64,000 nucleotides of DNA from Moraxellaceae bacterium (GTDB lineage Bacteria > Pseudomonadota > Gammaproteobacteria > Pseudomonadales > Moraxellaceae): positions 1-64,000 of the forward strand of contig JANYEL010000140.1 of assembly GCA_025363155.1 (NCBI GenBank), read 5' to 3'. Of the stretch, positions 9,826-18,701 are shown piece after piece. The notes beneath the pieces are model-generated. The model did no database searches and was not told the origin of the DNA. It saw nothing but the letters and a program-made list of their open reading frames with translations. The position numbers and the translations under genes were made by a program. How positions within the stretch are numbered: position 1 is the stretch's first letter; every line of letters begins with the position of its first letter.

Positions 9826-10599
9826 CTAGCCTACTTGGCGCCAAGCTAACCATCGACGCTCCAAACGCGTTGCCAGCGCATTGAGGGCAATACCAATCAG
9901 ACCAATAAAGACCAAACCAAACACAATCAGCCCAACGTTCAACCCAGCACGACCACGAATGATGATATTGCCCAGACCCACCCCATAATTAGCCAGTAGA
10001 AACTCTGAACCAATGGCGGCTAACCACGCGAAAATCAGACCCAGTTGCAAACCGACAAATATTTGCGGCGCAGCCGATGGCAGAATCAGTTTGCGAAGCA
10101 ACTGCCAGAGACTGAATTGATAAACCTTGGCAACTTCATATTGATTCAAGGGAATATTGCGCACACCTTCGATGGTATGCAGCGCAACTGGATAGAATAC
10201 CGAGAGCGCAATGAATAGAATCTTTGCTGAATTGCCATACTCTAAAAACGTGGTAATCAACGGTAACCATGCAAATAACGACACCTGACGGAGTACGTTA
10301 AAACTCGGCGCAAATACATAGTTCGCCCATTTCGATGTACCAATTAGCACACCGAACGAAATTGCCAAAATACTACCAATCACAAACCCCGTAATATCCC
10401 GCAGTAAACTTGCACCGACACCCTGCCAGAACTCCGCCGTAATGAGGCTATTCCAAGCGATATACAACACATGAACTGGTGCAGGAATCAACTTTAGATT
10501 CACCCAATTCAATGCCGAAGCGACACTCCACAACACCACAAACAGGACTGGGATCAATAGACCACGCCAATTGAATTTTCTAATGATGACTGATGACAT
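9826..10599 (-). CDS. ABC transporter permease, SsuC/TauC-like
   Basis: 257 aa, EAA-like loop (VAKVYQFSLWQLLRKLILPSAAPQIFVGLQLGLIFAWLAAIGSEFL). Confidence 0.92.
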   Translation of the reverse strand: MSSVIIRKFNWRGLLIPVLFVVLWSVASALNWVNLKLIPAPVHVLYIAWNSLITAEFWQGVGASLLRDITGFVIGSILAISFGVLIGTSKWANYVFAPSFNVLRQVSLFAWLPLITTFLEYGNSAKILFIALSVFYPVALHTIEGVRNIPLNQYEVAKVYQFSLWQLLRKLILPSAAPQIFVGLQLGLIFAWLAAIGSEFLLANYGVGLGNIIIRGRAGLNVGLIVFGLVFIGLIGIALNALATRLERRWLAWRQVG

Positions 10600-10611
10600 G
10601 ATTGATACCCC

Positions 10612-11487
10612 TTAAAAAGCCTTGCGTTGCCATGAGTTAAAATGACGCTCAACCCAGTGCAATACGTTATCCAACAAGAACCCCACCACGCCGATCACAA
10701 TAATGGACATATAAACAATATCGGGCTGAATCAGCTGTTGGCCCCACACGATCAGATAGCCAATCCCCTCACTACTCGCGAGCAACTCGACAAACACCAG
10801 CGCCAACCATGCCTGCATAATGCCCTGACGCAGACCGCCGACGATGCTTGGTAATGCACTAGGAACAATGACTTTTCTCAGCACTTGCCACTGACTGAAC
10901 TCATAGACACGCGCAACTTCCAGTAGATGTGGCGGCACGTTTAAAACGCTCTTATACGTCGCCACCATGACTGGCACGACCACAGCCAATGAGATCGCTG
11001 CGATTTTCAAACCCTCCTCAATACCCAAGAAAATCATCAGTAAAGGAATCCAGCCTACAACTGGAAATTGCGCGATTAAGTTGAATGTTGGATAGAGATA
11101 TTCATAAGCGCGACGTGACAGACCAATGGCAAAACCCACGACTAGCCCTACTGAACCACCGACCAATACGCTGTAGCCAATCCGCTTTAAACTGATCAAT
11201 AAGTTCGTCGGCAATTCACCGGATTGACTCAACTCTATAAACGTTTTCCATACCAAATCTGGACTGGGTAATATCTGCTCGGGGAGCCATTGTTTGTTAT
11301 AGGTGAGGTACCACAATGCCAGTACTAATACGGGAAGCAGCAATCCCAGCACCACGCGATTTAAAATAAAACCAAGCTGCAGCAAGCGTTGTAATGGCTG
11401 GGCAATTTTTAATGACCACTGCCACTCGCGTCCCGCTTCGGGTAAAGAATCTGATGAAGCTTTTGCTTCGTATTCAAGAACGCTCAT
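10612..11487 (-). CDS. ABC transporter permease, SsuC/TauC-like
   Basis: ORF 10612..11505; start preferred at MSVLEYEAK (11487). EAA-like loop (VARVYEFSQWQVLRKVIVPSALPSIVGGLRQGIMQAWLALVFVELL). Confidence 0.9.
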   Translation of the reverse strand: MSVLEYEAKASSDSLPEAGREWQWSLKIAQPLQRLLQLGFILNRVVLGLLLPVLVLALWYLTYNKQWLPEQILPSPDLVWKTFIELSQSGELPTNLLISLKRIGYSVLVGGSVGLVVGFAIGLSRRAYEYLYPTFNLIAQFPVVGWIPLLMIFLGIEEGLKIAAISLAVVVPVMVATYKSVLNVPPHLLEVARVYEFSQWQVLRKVIVPSALPSIVGGLRQGIMQAWLALVFVELLASSEGIGYLIVWGQQLIQPDIVYMSIIVIGVVGFLLDNVLHWVERHFNSWQRKAF

Positions 11488-11488
11488 C

Positions 11489-12742
11489 TTATTGACCATC
11501 CACATTTGTTAAAATATCACTATAAAAATTATCAGTTTGTGCAGTTTTTTGTCCAAATGGATGTTTGAGTTGCACAAGGCAAACCAAGCCAAAGAACAGT
11601 CCAGCTAATGGAAAAAACAAAGCCTGCAAACCCCAGTAATGCCCAAAAAAACCGCCCAAAATACTGCCTAGCAAGTTGCCTGACGGGCCAAAGGTCAACG
11701 ACATCGCCGACACATTCGCCATCCCCACACGTTGCCCCACGCCCGCAAAGACAGAAAGATTGACGACATTCAAAGTTCCCAAACCTAAGCCCAATAACGG
11801 TGAACCGACAAATAACCAGTGCGACGACAAAGGCAAAGCTAGACACAACAACCCGATCGCAACCAACCCAAAACCCAATTGGTACATCAACTTTTCGCCC
11901 AGACGGTTTAAAAACAAACCCATTCCAAACAACGACGCCATGTAGACGCTGCCATACAGCGTGACCAAACTTGCGGCGAGGGCTGAGCTGAAGCCATAAT
12001 TCTTCACCGCAATCACCACGATAAAAAACGTGAAATATCCCATCACCGCGCTATCAAACAACTCAAACATGCTGGTATAGCGCAAGGTCACTTCCCTTTT
12101 CAGTAAGGACAACTGCTGCACAACGGCGCGCGCATTCAGCTTCGGAGCCGCCTTCCCGTCTACCTTGTAATTGGCAAATATCAATGGCGACAACATCACC
12201 AGCACCGTAAACATCAGTGCAATCACCAAAAATGAACCGCTAAACGACAACCCTTTCAGCAACCACACCGCCAGCATTGGCCCAAGCAACATATAACCAA
12301 TCATGTGCGTACCACGAAACCAACCTGCTTTAACTGCACCCAACTGATTCAAATTGCTCATGAATACGGTATTGAGCGAGATAAACCGCAGCGGCATACA
12401 GAAACTCACCAGCACCATGCAGGAAATCAAAAACCACACCTGCCCGACCACTGGAATCAGCCCATACCACAGCCCACCGAGCAAACTACCCACTGCAAAC
12501 AACACCAGCGGCCCAAACCGATTAATCAATAAACCTGTCGGCAATCCCATCAGCAAAATGCCCACACTCTGCGCCGCGGCAATAAAACCCATTTGCAGCT
12601 CTGTGGCATGGAGGTGCAATGCGTACAGCGAGATCGTGACCTGCGCCGTGCCTACGCCCAGCCCAGCCGTCGATGCCACCAACATAAAACTCAATAAAAA
12701 TCGATTCTTCTCTAAAAACCGTGACCATAATTCCGTAGCCAT
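11489..12742 (-). CDS. MFS transporter
   Basis: 417 aa with 12 predicted hydrophobic segments and MFS-like loops (GLPTGLLINRFGPLVLFAVGSLLGG). Confidence 0.85.
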   Translation of the reverse strand: MATELWSRFLEKNRFLLSFMLVASTAGLGVGTAQVTISLYALHLHATELQMGFIAAAQSVGILLMGLPTGLLINRFGPLVLFAVGSLLGGLWYGLIPVVGQVWFLISCMVLVSFCMPLRFISLNTVFMSNLNQLGAVKAGWFRGTHMIGYMLLGPMLAVWLLKGLSFSGSFLVIALMFTVLVMLSPLIFANYKVDGKAAPKLNARAVVQQLSLLKREVTLRYTSMFELFDSAVMGYFTFFIVVIAVKNYGFSSALAASLVTLYGSVYMASLFGMGLFLNRLGEKLMYQLGFGLVAIGLLCLALPLSSHWLFVGSPLLGLGLGTLNVVNLSVFAGVGQRVGMANVSAMSLTFGPSGNLLGSILGGFFGHYWGLQALFFPLAGLFFGLVCLVQLKHPFGQKTAQTDNFYSDILTNVDGQ

Positions 12743-12817
12743 AAACCATCATCCACCAGAAACAACATCAAACATTCCCTTGTCCATTCAAATAATTACA
12801 AGAGAACAAAGGGTTTT

Positions 12818-12850
12818 CCAGAAGGTATCCTTTTAGAGAGCGCCTTCTGG
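12818..12850 (-). terminator. Stem-loop downstream of the substrate-binding protein gene
   Basis: Perfect 8-bp inverted repeat CCAGAAGG...CCTTCTGG; no strong T-run, so terminator function is uncertain. Confidence 0.45.
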
Positions 12851-12868
12851 AGACCAACACCTGATGAT

Positions 12869-13957
12869 TTATTTACCTGTACCCGTGCCTGGAATTTTGT
12901 TGCCGTTGGCATCAAATTGTGGCCAGTAATTTTCCAGATGTTGCTCTTTCAAAGCAGTGTTTAAGTATTTAGGATCGAACCAGTCATCGACAGTAACTTC
13001 ACGACGGATCAGACCAAACTCTTTAGATTCTTTAACAGCACGCTTAAGCGCAGAAACATAAAACGGATCAATCAATGGATTGACGCGATCTTTGAGCGCA
13101 TAGTCTTCCCAATCTTTCTTGTAATCGAGATAAGGTGTACCACTCTGCGCCCAGAGTTTGTATTGCGCATCGCGATTTGCTTCAGTCGAGCTCCACACCG
13201 CTTGTTGAATTAAGCGATTCACAACACGTTGGACAATGGCTGGATATTTTTTCTCGAAGTCTTCTGTGACCCAGAAACTCAGTGGTCCAATCAAGAACTT
13301 GTCATCACGAATTTCAACAATCCGTTTCGCCACGCCACGCGACTCGAGTGTCCACGGACTGGTTAACGTGCCGTCAATATCCCCTGTTGCCAGTGAGGTT
13401 TGCGCGGAATAAGTGTCCTGATTGATGATGCGGAAATCTTTTTCAGTAAAGCCAAACTTACGGATAAAACGACCAATCTGTAACTGTCCAGCCGTTCCTT
13501 TAAATGTTGTTAAAGTTTTACCTTTTAGATCAGCCAAAGTTTTCGCATCCGAACCTGATGGAACGACCAGATAGGACGGACCAAAACGTCCCGCACCAAA
13601 CAAAATCTTGGTTTTCAAACCACTCGAACGACCAATGATCGACGGTAAATCACCATGACCCGCACCGAAATCGACTTTGCCGTTTGCCAACGCTTGATTC
13701 AATGCTGGGCCTGCACCTGGGAAATAAATCCAAGTGACTTTAATGCCATCTTTCCTAAACTCATCCTCAAGAACACCACGCAGCGCGCCAGTTGCAACAT
13801 AGGTATAACCCACCTTCGGCTTACCCCCGACACCAGCACCTGGAACACCCAAACGGATTTCGGTAGGTTTACCTTCATCCGCTAAGATGGGTAATGCAGA
13901 ACTCAATGCCACACTGGCAGCTACTGCCAGAAATAAACGACGTGTAATCTGTTTCAT
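12869..13957 (-). CDS. ABC transporter substrate-binding protein, SsuA family (aliphatic sulfonate type)
   Basis: ORF 12869..13975; start preferred at MKQITRRLFL (13957). Signal peptide followed by SsuA-like core (LNQALANGKVDFGAGHGDLPSIIGRSSGLKTKILFGAG). Confidence 0.88.
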   Translation of the reverse strand: MKQITRRLFLAVAASVALSSALPILADEGKPTEIRLGVPGAGVGGKPKVGYTYVATGALRGVLEDEFRKDGIKVTWIYFPGAGPALNQALANGKVDFGAGHGDLPSIIGRSSGLKTKILFGAGRFGPSYLVVPSGSDAKTLADLKGKTLTTFKGTAGQLQIGRFIRKFGFTEKDFRIINQDTYSAQTSLATGDIDGTLTSPWTLESRGVAKRIVEIRDDKFLIGPLSFWVTEDFEKKYPAIVQRVVNRLIQQAVWSSTEANRDAQYKLWAQSGTPYLDYKKDWEDYALKDRVNPLIDPFYVSALKRAVKESKEFGLIRREVTVDDWFDPKYLNTALKEQHLENYWPQFDANGNKIPGTGTGK

Positions 13958-13996
13958 ATTCAAAATTCTCAACAATAAAAATGATTTAAAAAGTAC

Positions 13997-15478
13997 TTAA
14001 AAGGTGTACTGAAACTGAGCTTGTAGCTCGTTAAAGTCTTTTTGTGTCGGGGTTTTATTTTCATAATCCCAATGATTTAGACCCAGTTGGAACTTGGTCG
14101 TTTGCGCAAAGAAGAAGTTCAGACCGACCGTTTGAATATTGACCTTGCCCTTGCCATGACCTGCAATTCCGACCACGTCATTGCCTGTGTTCGGGTTATA
14201 GGTGTCATAGCGATAGAAGGTCTGAATGGATTTCGGCCAGAAGTCATCGTATTTAGCAGCTGATTTGATACTGTCGTAAAACTGGTCACCCACGGTATAA
14301 AACAAGGTGAAGGTTTGCCCTTCAGCTTTTACCGTTTCAACCTTATTGGTTGCGGTGGCATTGTCTGTGTTCCCTTGTACATATTCGTAGGTAACCCCAA
14401 ACGGTGCATGGTTGTAATACACATCAAAGCCCAGACGATCATTGCGACCACTACTATTAAGAACATTTGTTCCAGCTGCTACGTTTTTGCTTCCATTGAT
14501 ATAAGACGCACCGAATTTCAGTTCACGGAAAAAGCTGTTGTAATCCACAGGCAAGGTAAACGCGGCACGCGCAATAAAGTTTTTGCCTTTATTGTCATCG
14601 AGCTTGTTCGTGCCATTTCCATTCACCACACCCAACGCGTATTGGAACAATGGCGCACGATAGTTCTGCCCATAGTCCACATAAGGCTTAAGGTCACCAC
14701 GGAAAATCAATCCATTTTGACGGCTAAATAAACCCAACTGCCCCAAGCCATAAGCCACGTTAATGGTTGGACGTAAATCTTCTGGAGATTGCGGATCAAG
14801 ACCAAATGGAACCAGCTGTTGACCTAAGGTCACGTTAGCAACTGGAACTTCAAAACCGCCATTGGTTGAATTAATGTTGTAACGAATAAATGCATCCGCA
14901 AGGTTTAAATCACTGGTCGTACCAGCAGTCGTTGGACGCTGTGCATAGCTAAACGACAATTGGTATTCAAGGTTCTTGCCAAATTTATAATCTTTAAATA
15001 AATTACCGCGCACTCCGATCAACGCAGTCGGAATATTAAAGCTCGAATAACGCGGTGAGTTTGGCGTTGGATTACCCGTGCTGGTTGGCTGGCTTTGACC
15101 TTGCGCCAAGACTTGCACCGTGCCATACAAGGTTGTATCACGCGCAGACTTCACGGTTTGACGCTCGTATTGACGCGCATCATCGTATTTGTAGTTTTCC
15201 AAATCGGTACGAAAACCCGCAAGATCACTCTGCGTTGCAGATTGAATCGACGTGTTCTCACTGGTACTTTCACCACTGCCCGTTGTCGCTAAGAAATCAC
15301 TCACAGGCGCAGCTGGCGTATCCGCAGGCTTCTGCTGCTGTTGCAGCGCATCAACTTGTTGCTTTAAGACTTTAAGCTGCGCTTGCAGATCAGCCAATGT
15401 ATTACCATCAGCCGCCGAAGCACCACCACTCGCAATCAGCACTGCAACGGATGTTGCAAGAATGCTTTTCTTCATCAC
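13997..15478 (-). CDS. OprO/OprP/DcaP-like outer-membrane porin with N-terminal coiled coil
   Basis: Signal peptide, LQAQLKVLKQQVDALQQQQ coiled coil, beta-barrel alternation, C-terminal aromatic residue (FQYTF). Confidence 0.85.
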   Translation of the reverse strand: MMKKSILATSVAVLIASGGASAADGNTLADLQAQLKVLKQQVDALQQQQKPADTPAAPVSDFLATTGSGESTSENTSIQSATQSDLAGFRTDLENYKYDDARQYERQTVKSARDTTLYGTVQVLAQGQSQPTSTGNPTPNSPRYSSFNIPTALIGVRGNLFKDYKFGKNLEYQLSFSYAQRPTTAGTTSDLNLADAFIRYNINSTNGGFEVPVANVTLGQQLVPFGLDPQSPEDLRPTINVAYGLGQLGLFSRQNGLIFRGDLKPYVDYGQNYRAPLFQYALGVVNGNGTNKLDDNKGKNFIARAAFTLPVDYNSFFRELKFGASYINGSKNVAAGTNVLNSSGRNDRLGFDVYYNHAPFGVTYEYVQGNTDNATATNKVETVKAEGQTFTLFYTVGDQFYDSIKSAAKYDDFWPKSIQTFYRYDTYNPNTGNDVVGIAGHGKGKVNIQTVGLNFFFAQTTKFQLGLNHWDYENKTPTQKDFNELQAQFQYTF

Positions 15479-15659
15479 AAACCCCTAATAAAAATGTAAA
15501 AAATAAAACTCAAAAAAGCTTAAAAATTCAAAAAAAGGTACAGCCACCCCCAACAGCAGTGCAGATACCTGCGCTACTGGGGAATGAAGTTGTCTTTCAA
15601 TTGATTGACGAGCGACGATTTTTTAGAAGAACCATCAAACTACTGCGAAGCTACCGCGA

Positions 15660-17201
15660 TTAACTTGCCGCCTTTACAGCCAGCTTTTTCAGCTTTTCTT
15701 CAACGGCAGTACCCTTAAAGAAATCTGGATTGTTAGCCGTGTAGAAACGATATGGATTGTCAAAAACCAACGCTTTAAAGTCAGCTTCGGTAATCGCGCC
15801 TTCTTTAACCAGATCCCATGTTTCTGCCAATGGTTCGGTAATATCTGGAACATCCCAATGACCTGAATCAGAGGAATACAACGCATTCACTTTTGTACCG
15901 AGTGGATTTGCTTTGGAGTTAAACGCATGAACCAGCGTGCGGTCATCCGCCTCATTACCAAAGTAGAAATTCGGCACCCAACGATCATGAATGTCCTGCA
16001 CACTCTCAATACCAGCCAATGCAAAATCATCAATCTCGTTTGGATTCTGTTCTTGGAAACGACGACCAAAACCAACACCAAATGCCAATTCGACGATTTC
16101 ATCCTGCGTAAATTCACGATCTTTCGTCAGGTCTTTACCATACTGCTGGAAGAGTTGGAAAATCAGCTCTTTATCCAAATTCGCAGGGTTATAGTTCTGC
16201 AATGCTTCACGACCACGCTTCTGATAACGATCAACCAAATGCGTGAACACATTCGCACCCCAAGCCGCGCCACCTTCCAACAACGCAATGCGCAATTGTG
16301 GAAAACGATTGGTCACACCACCAAAGAACAACGACTTGGCAAGCGCCTCTGACGCATCCGCAAAATGCCCAACATGATTGAACATGTAATTGCTAATCGA
16401 GCTACGCGCGTTCCATCCTTGGCTGCCCGAATGAGTACTTGGATTCACACCCAGTTCAATGACTTTCGCCCAGAACGGGTCATAGTCGTACTCACTGTCC
16501 AAACCAAAGAAATCCAACCACTGTGCATGACCACCCAACTCGCGGTGATGTTCTGGTGGATACTTATCAGCAATGGCTTTGATTGGACGGCGAATCGCAC
16601 CCGGAATCAAAATGGTTTTTAGACCTAAGGTTTTGACCGCGAATTCAACTTCCTCAATCCCCTCTTCTGGCGTATGCAAAGGAATGGTTGCCACAGGCGT
16701 GATGCGATCCGCATACGGACGATAAATGTCAGCATGATAATGATTGATCGCACGGGTTAAGGTACGGCGCAGATCTTCACGACCCGTGTTTTGTGGAAAC
16801 AACGAGATGTTTGGATACAACACAGCATAGTCCGTACCCAGCTCTTCCAGACGCTCATAAAGCAAACCTGGCAGCGATGCAGTCGCCAAATCATAGGTAT
16901 TCTTAGCTGGCAATGCCCAGAACGCTGGACGATGAATACGACGGTCACGACGCTCTTGTGGCGTCAAGTTGTACCACTGCGCCGCCAGTTGATTTAAGCC
17001 ACTGCTTTTTAAATGCTGACGGAACTCATCAACAATTTTTGTACCGCCATATTGCTCGATGTATTGTTCAAGCAATGGGCCAAATTCATTGGTATGAATA
17101 TCAGTATCAATCACTGGATAATCCAGTTCCGCCTTCACTGCTGCAGAACGAGATTCTTTTTTATGCAAACCACCATTTGGAAAACTTTTCAATGAAGTCA
17201 T
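15660..17201 (-). CDS. Amidohydrolase family protein (amidohydrolase_2 / ACMSD-like metal-dependent hydrolase)
   Basis: VIDTDIHTNEFG N-terminal metal motif; LFFGGVTNRFPQLRIALLEGGAAWG typical of the family. Confidence 0.85.
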   Translation of the reverse strand: MTSLKSFPNGGLHKKESRSAAVKAELDYPVIDTDIHTNEFGPLLEQYIEQYGGTKIVDEFRQHLKSSGLNQLAAQWYNLTPQERRDRRIHRPAFWALPAKNTYDLATASLPGLLYERLEELGTDYAVLYPNISLFPQNTGREDLRRTLTRAINHYHADIYRPYADRITPVATIPLHTPEEGIEEVEFAVKTLGLKTILIPGAIRRPIKAIADKYPPEHHRELGGHAQWLDFFGLDSEYDYDPFWAKVIELGVNPSTHSGSQGWNARSSISNYMFNHVGHFADASEALAKSLFFGGVTNRFPQLRIALLEGGAAWGANVFTHLVDRYQKRGREALQNYNPANLDKELIFQLFQQYGKDLTKDREFTQDEIVELAFGVGFGRRFQEQNPNEIDDFALAGIESVQDIHDRWVPNFYFGNEADDRTLVHAFNSKANPLGTKVNALYSSDSGHWDVPDITEPLAETWDLVKEGAITEADFKALVFDNPYRFYTANNPDFFKGTAVEEKLKKLAVKAAS

Positions 17202-17261
17202 TTCAACACCTCTTAATATCAGCGAAATAGAATCAAGCTATAAAACCTTCACTGTTATTAT

Positions 17262-17278
17262 TACAACAAGCGTGCCAA
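17262..17278 (-). promoter_or_regulatory. Candidate sigma-54 (-24/-12) promoter for the amidohydrolase-led gene run
   Basis: Minus strand reads TTGGCACG-CTTG-TTGTA (consensus YTGGCACG-N4-TTGCW); GG-N10-G spacing exact; -12 C replaced by T. About 60 bp upstream of the start codon. Confidence 0.6.
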
Positions 17279-17345
17279 AACATAATTAACTGTATTTAAA
17301 GGTTATTTTTATTTTATTTTCATAATATGATGCATATGAAGCAAC

Positions 17346-17362
17346 TGTTATGTTGAATAACA
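17346..17362. promoter_or_regulatory. Candidate enhancer-binding (UAS) palindrome TGTTAT-N5-ATAACA
   Basis: Perfect 6-bp inverted repeat about 70-85 bp upstream of the candidate sigma-54 promoter. Confidence 0.35.
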
Positions 17363-17469
17363 AACATCATGCTTATTATCAAACATCGTCAAAAAATAAG
17401 ACCAAATCACTTTTTGAGATATAGAGCACTACAGACTAACTTATTAATATCTTTATCTAAAATTCAAAT

Positions 17470-17500
17470 AAAAAAGGCAGCTTTATGGCTGCCTTTTTAT
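17470..17500 (-). terminator. Rho-independent terminator downstream of the aldo/keto reductase gene
   Basis: aaaaaggcagctttatggctgcctttttat, hairpin with flanking A/T runs (could work in both directions). Confidence 0.75.
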
Positions 17501-17517
17501 TGCTCATGCTTTGAAGT

Positions 17518-17535
17518 CTTCCCCTGAGGGGGAAG
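17518..17535. repeat. Compact GC-rich hairpin CTTCCCC-TGAG-GGGGAAG
   Basis: Perfect 7-bp inverted repeat read directly in an AT-rich intergenic region. Confidence 0.6.
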
Positions 17536-17575
17536 ATTTAGATAGGGGTGCTTTTGATTTTGGATTAAAAATCAA

Positions 17576-18625
17576 TCACGGACTCGGATTAGGATGCTGC
17601 AAATGAATCCCCTCAATCGCCTGTAAAACCTCAACCGACAACGTCAAATCAATACTATCAATATTGGTTTTGAGCTGATCCAGATTGGTCGCGCCGATAA
17701 TATTACTCGTCACGAAACGACGGCTATTCACATACGCCAAAGCCAATTGTGCGGGATCAAGACCGTGCTGATGTGCCAACGCCACATACTGGCTAATCGC
17801 CTGCTCAGCGGCTGGCGCTTTATATCGCGCAAAACGCTCCCACAACGTCAAGCGCGCGCCTACTGGCTGCGCCCCATTGAGATATTTTCCCGTTAACGCA
17901 CCAAATGCCAACGGTGAATACGCAAGCAAACCAACATGCTCTCGAATCGCAATTTCAGCATTGCCAATCTCAAAACTACGATTCAGCAAGTTGTACGGAT
18001 TCTGAATAGAAACCACTCGCTCTAAACCTTGATCCTTGGCAATATTCAGAAACTGGCTAACGCCCCACGGCGTTTCATTCGACAAACCGATATGCCGAAT
18101 TTTTCCTGCCTTGACCAAATCACTTAGAACCTGCAAGGTTACAGCAATGGGAACAGTATCTTCATCTTCGACATGGCTATAACCCAATTCACCAAAATGA
18201 TTGGTGGTACGGTCAGGCCAATGTAATTGATATAAATCTAAATAATCGGTTTGCAAGCGCGTTAAACTTTCGTTCAGCGCAGCTTCGATATTGGCTCGAT
18301 CAAACTTAGTCTTACCGCCACGAATATGCGCTGCTTGTGCCAGCTTACGCGAAGGACCTGCAACCTTAGTCGCAACCAACACCTTGTCACGCTTAGCTGA
18401 TTTAGCAAGCCAGGTACCAATATAACGCTCCGTTAAACCCTGCGTTTCTGGCTTCGGCGGCACTGGATACATCTCCGCCGCGTCGATCAAATTAACCCCA
18501 CGCTCCACAGCATAATCGAGCTGAGCATGCGCCTCAGCTTCACTATTTTGCTCACCCCAAGTCATCGTGCCCAAGGCGATGACGCTTACATCAATATCAG
18601 TCTGACCTAGCTTGCGGTATTGCAT
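17576..18625 (-). CDS. Aldo/keto reductase (Tas-like)
   Basis: MQYRKLGQTDIDVSVIALGTMTWGEQN...ERGVNLIDAAEMYPVPPKPETQGLTERYIG. Confidence 0.93.
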   Translation of the reverse strand: MQYRKLGQTDIDVSVIALGTMTWGEQNSEAEAHAQLDYAVERGVNLIDAAEMYPVPPKPETQGLTERYIGTWLAKSAKRDKVLVATKVAGPSRKLAQAAHIRGGKTKFDRANIEAALNESLTRLQTDYLDLYQLHWPDRTTNHFGELGYSHVEDEDTVPIAVTLQVLSDLVKAGKIRHIGLSNETPWGVSQFLNIAKDQGLERVVSIQNPYNLLNRSFEIGNAEIAIREHVGLLAYSPLAFGALTGKYLNGAQPVGARLTLWERFARYKAPAAEQAISQYVALAHQHGLDPAQLALAYVNSRRFVTSNIIGATNLDQLKTNIDSIDLTLSVEVLQAIEGIHLQHPNPSP

Positions 18626-18701
18626 ATTGAAATCTCTTTTTTAAATAAAAAAATGCCTGATCGTTGCTCAGGAGAATCAACATCAGGCATTTATACAATC
18701 A

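Noticed and set aside
12354-12836. 160-aa plus-strand ORF
   Set aside because: Largely antisense to the MFS gene at 11489..12742; low-complexity, no family resemblance.
15927-16352. 141-aa plus-strand ORF
   Set aside because: Entirely antisense to the amidohydrolase CDS.
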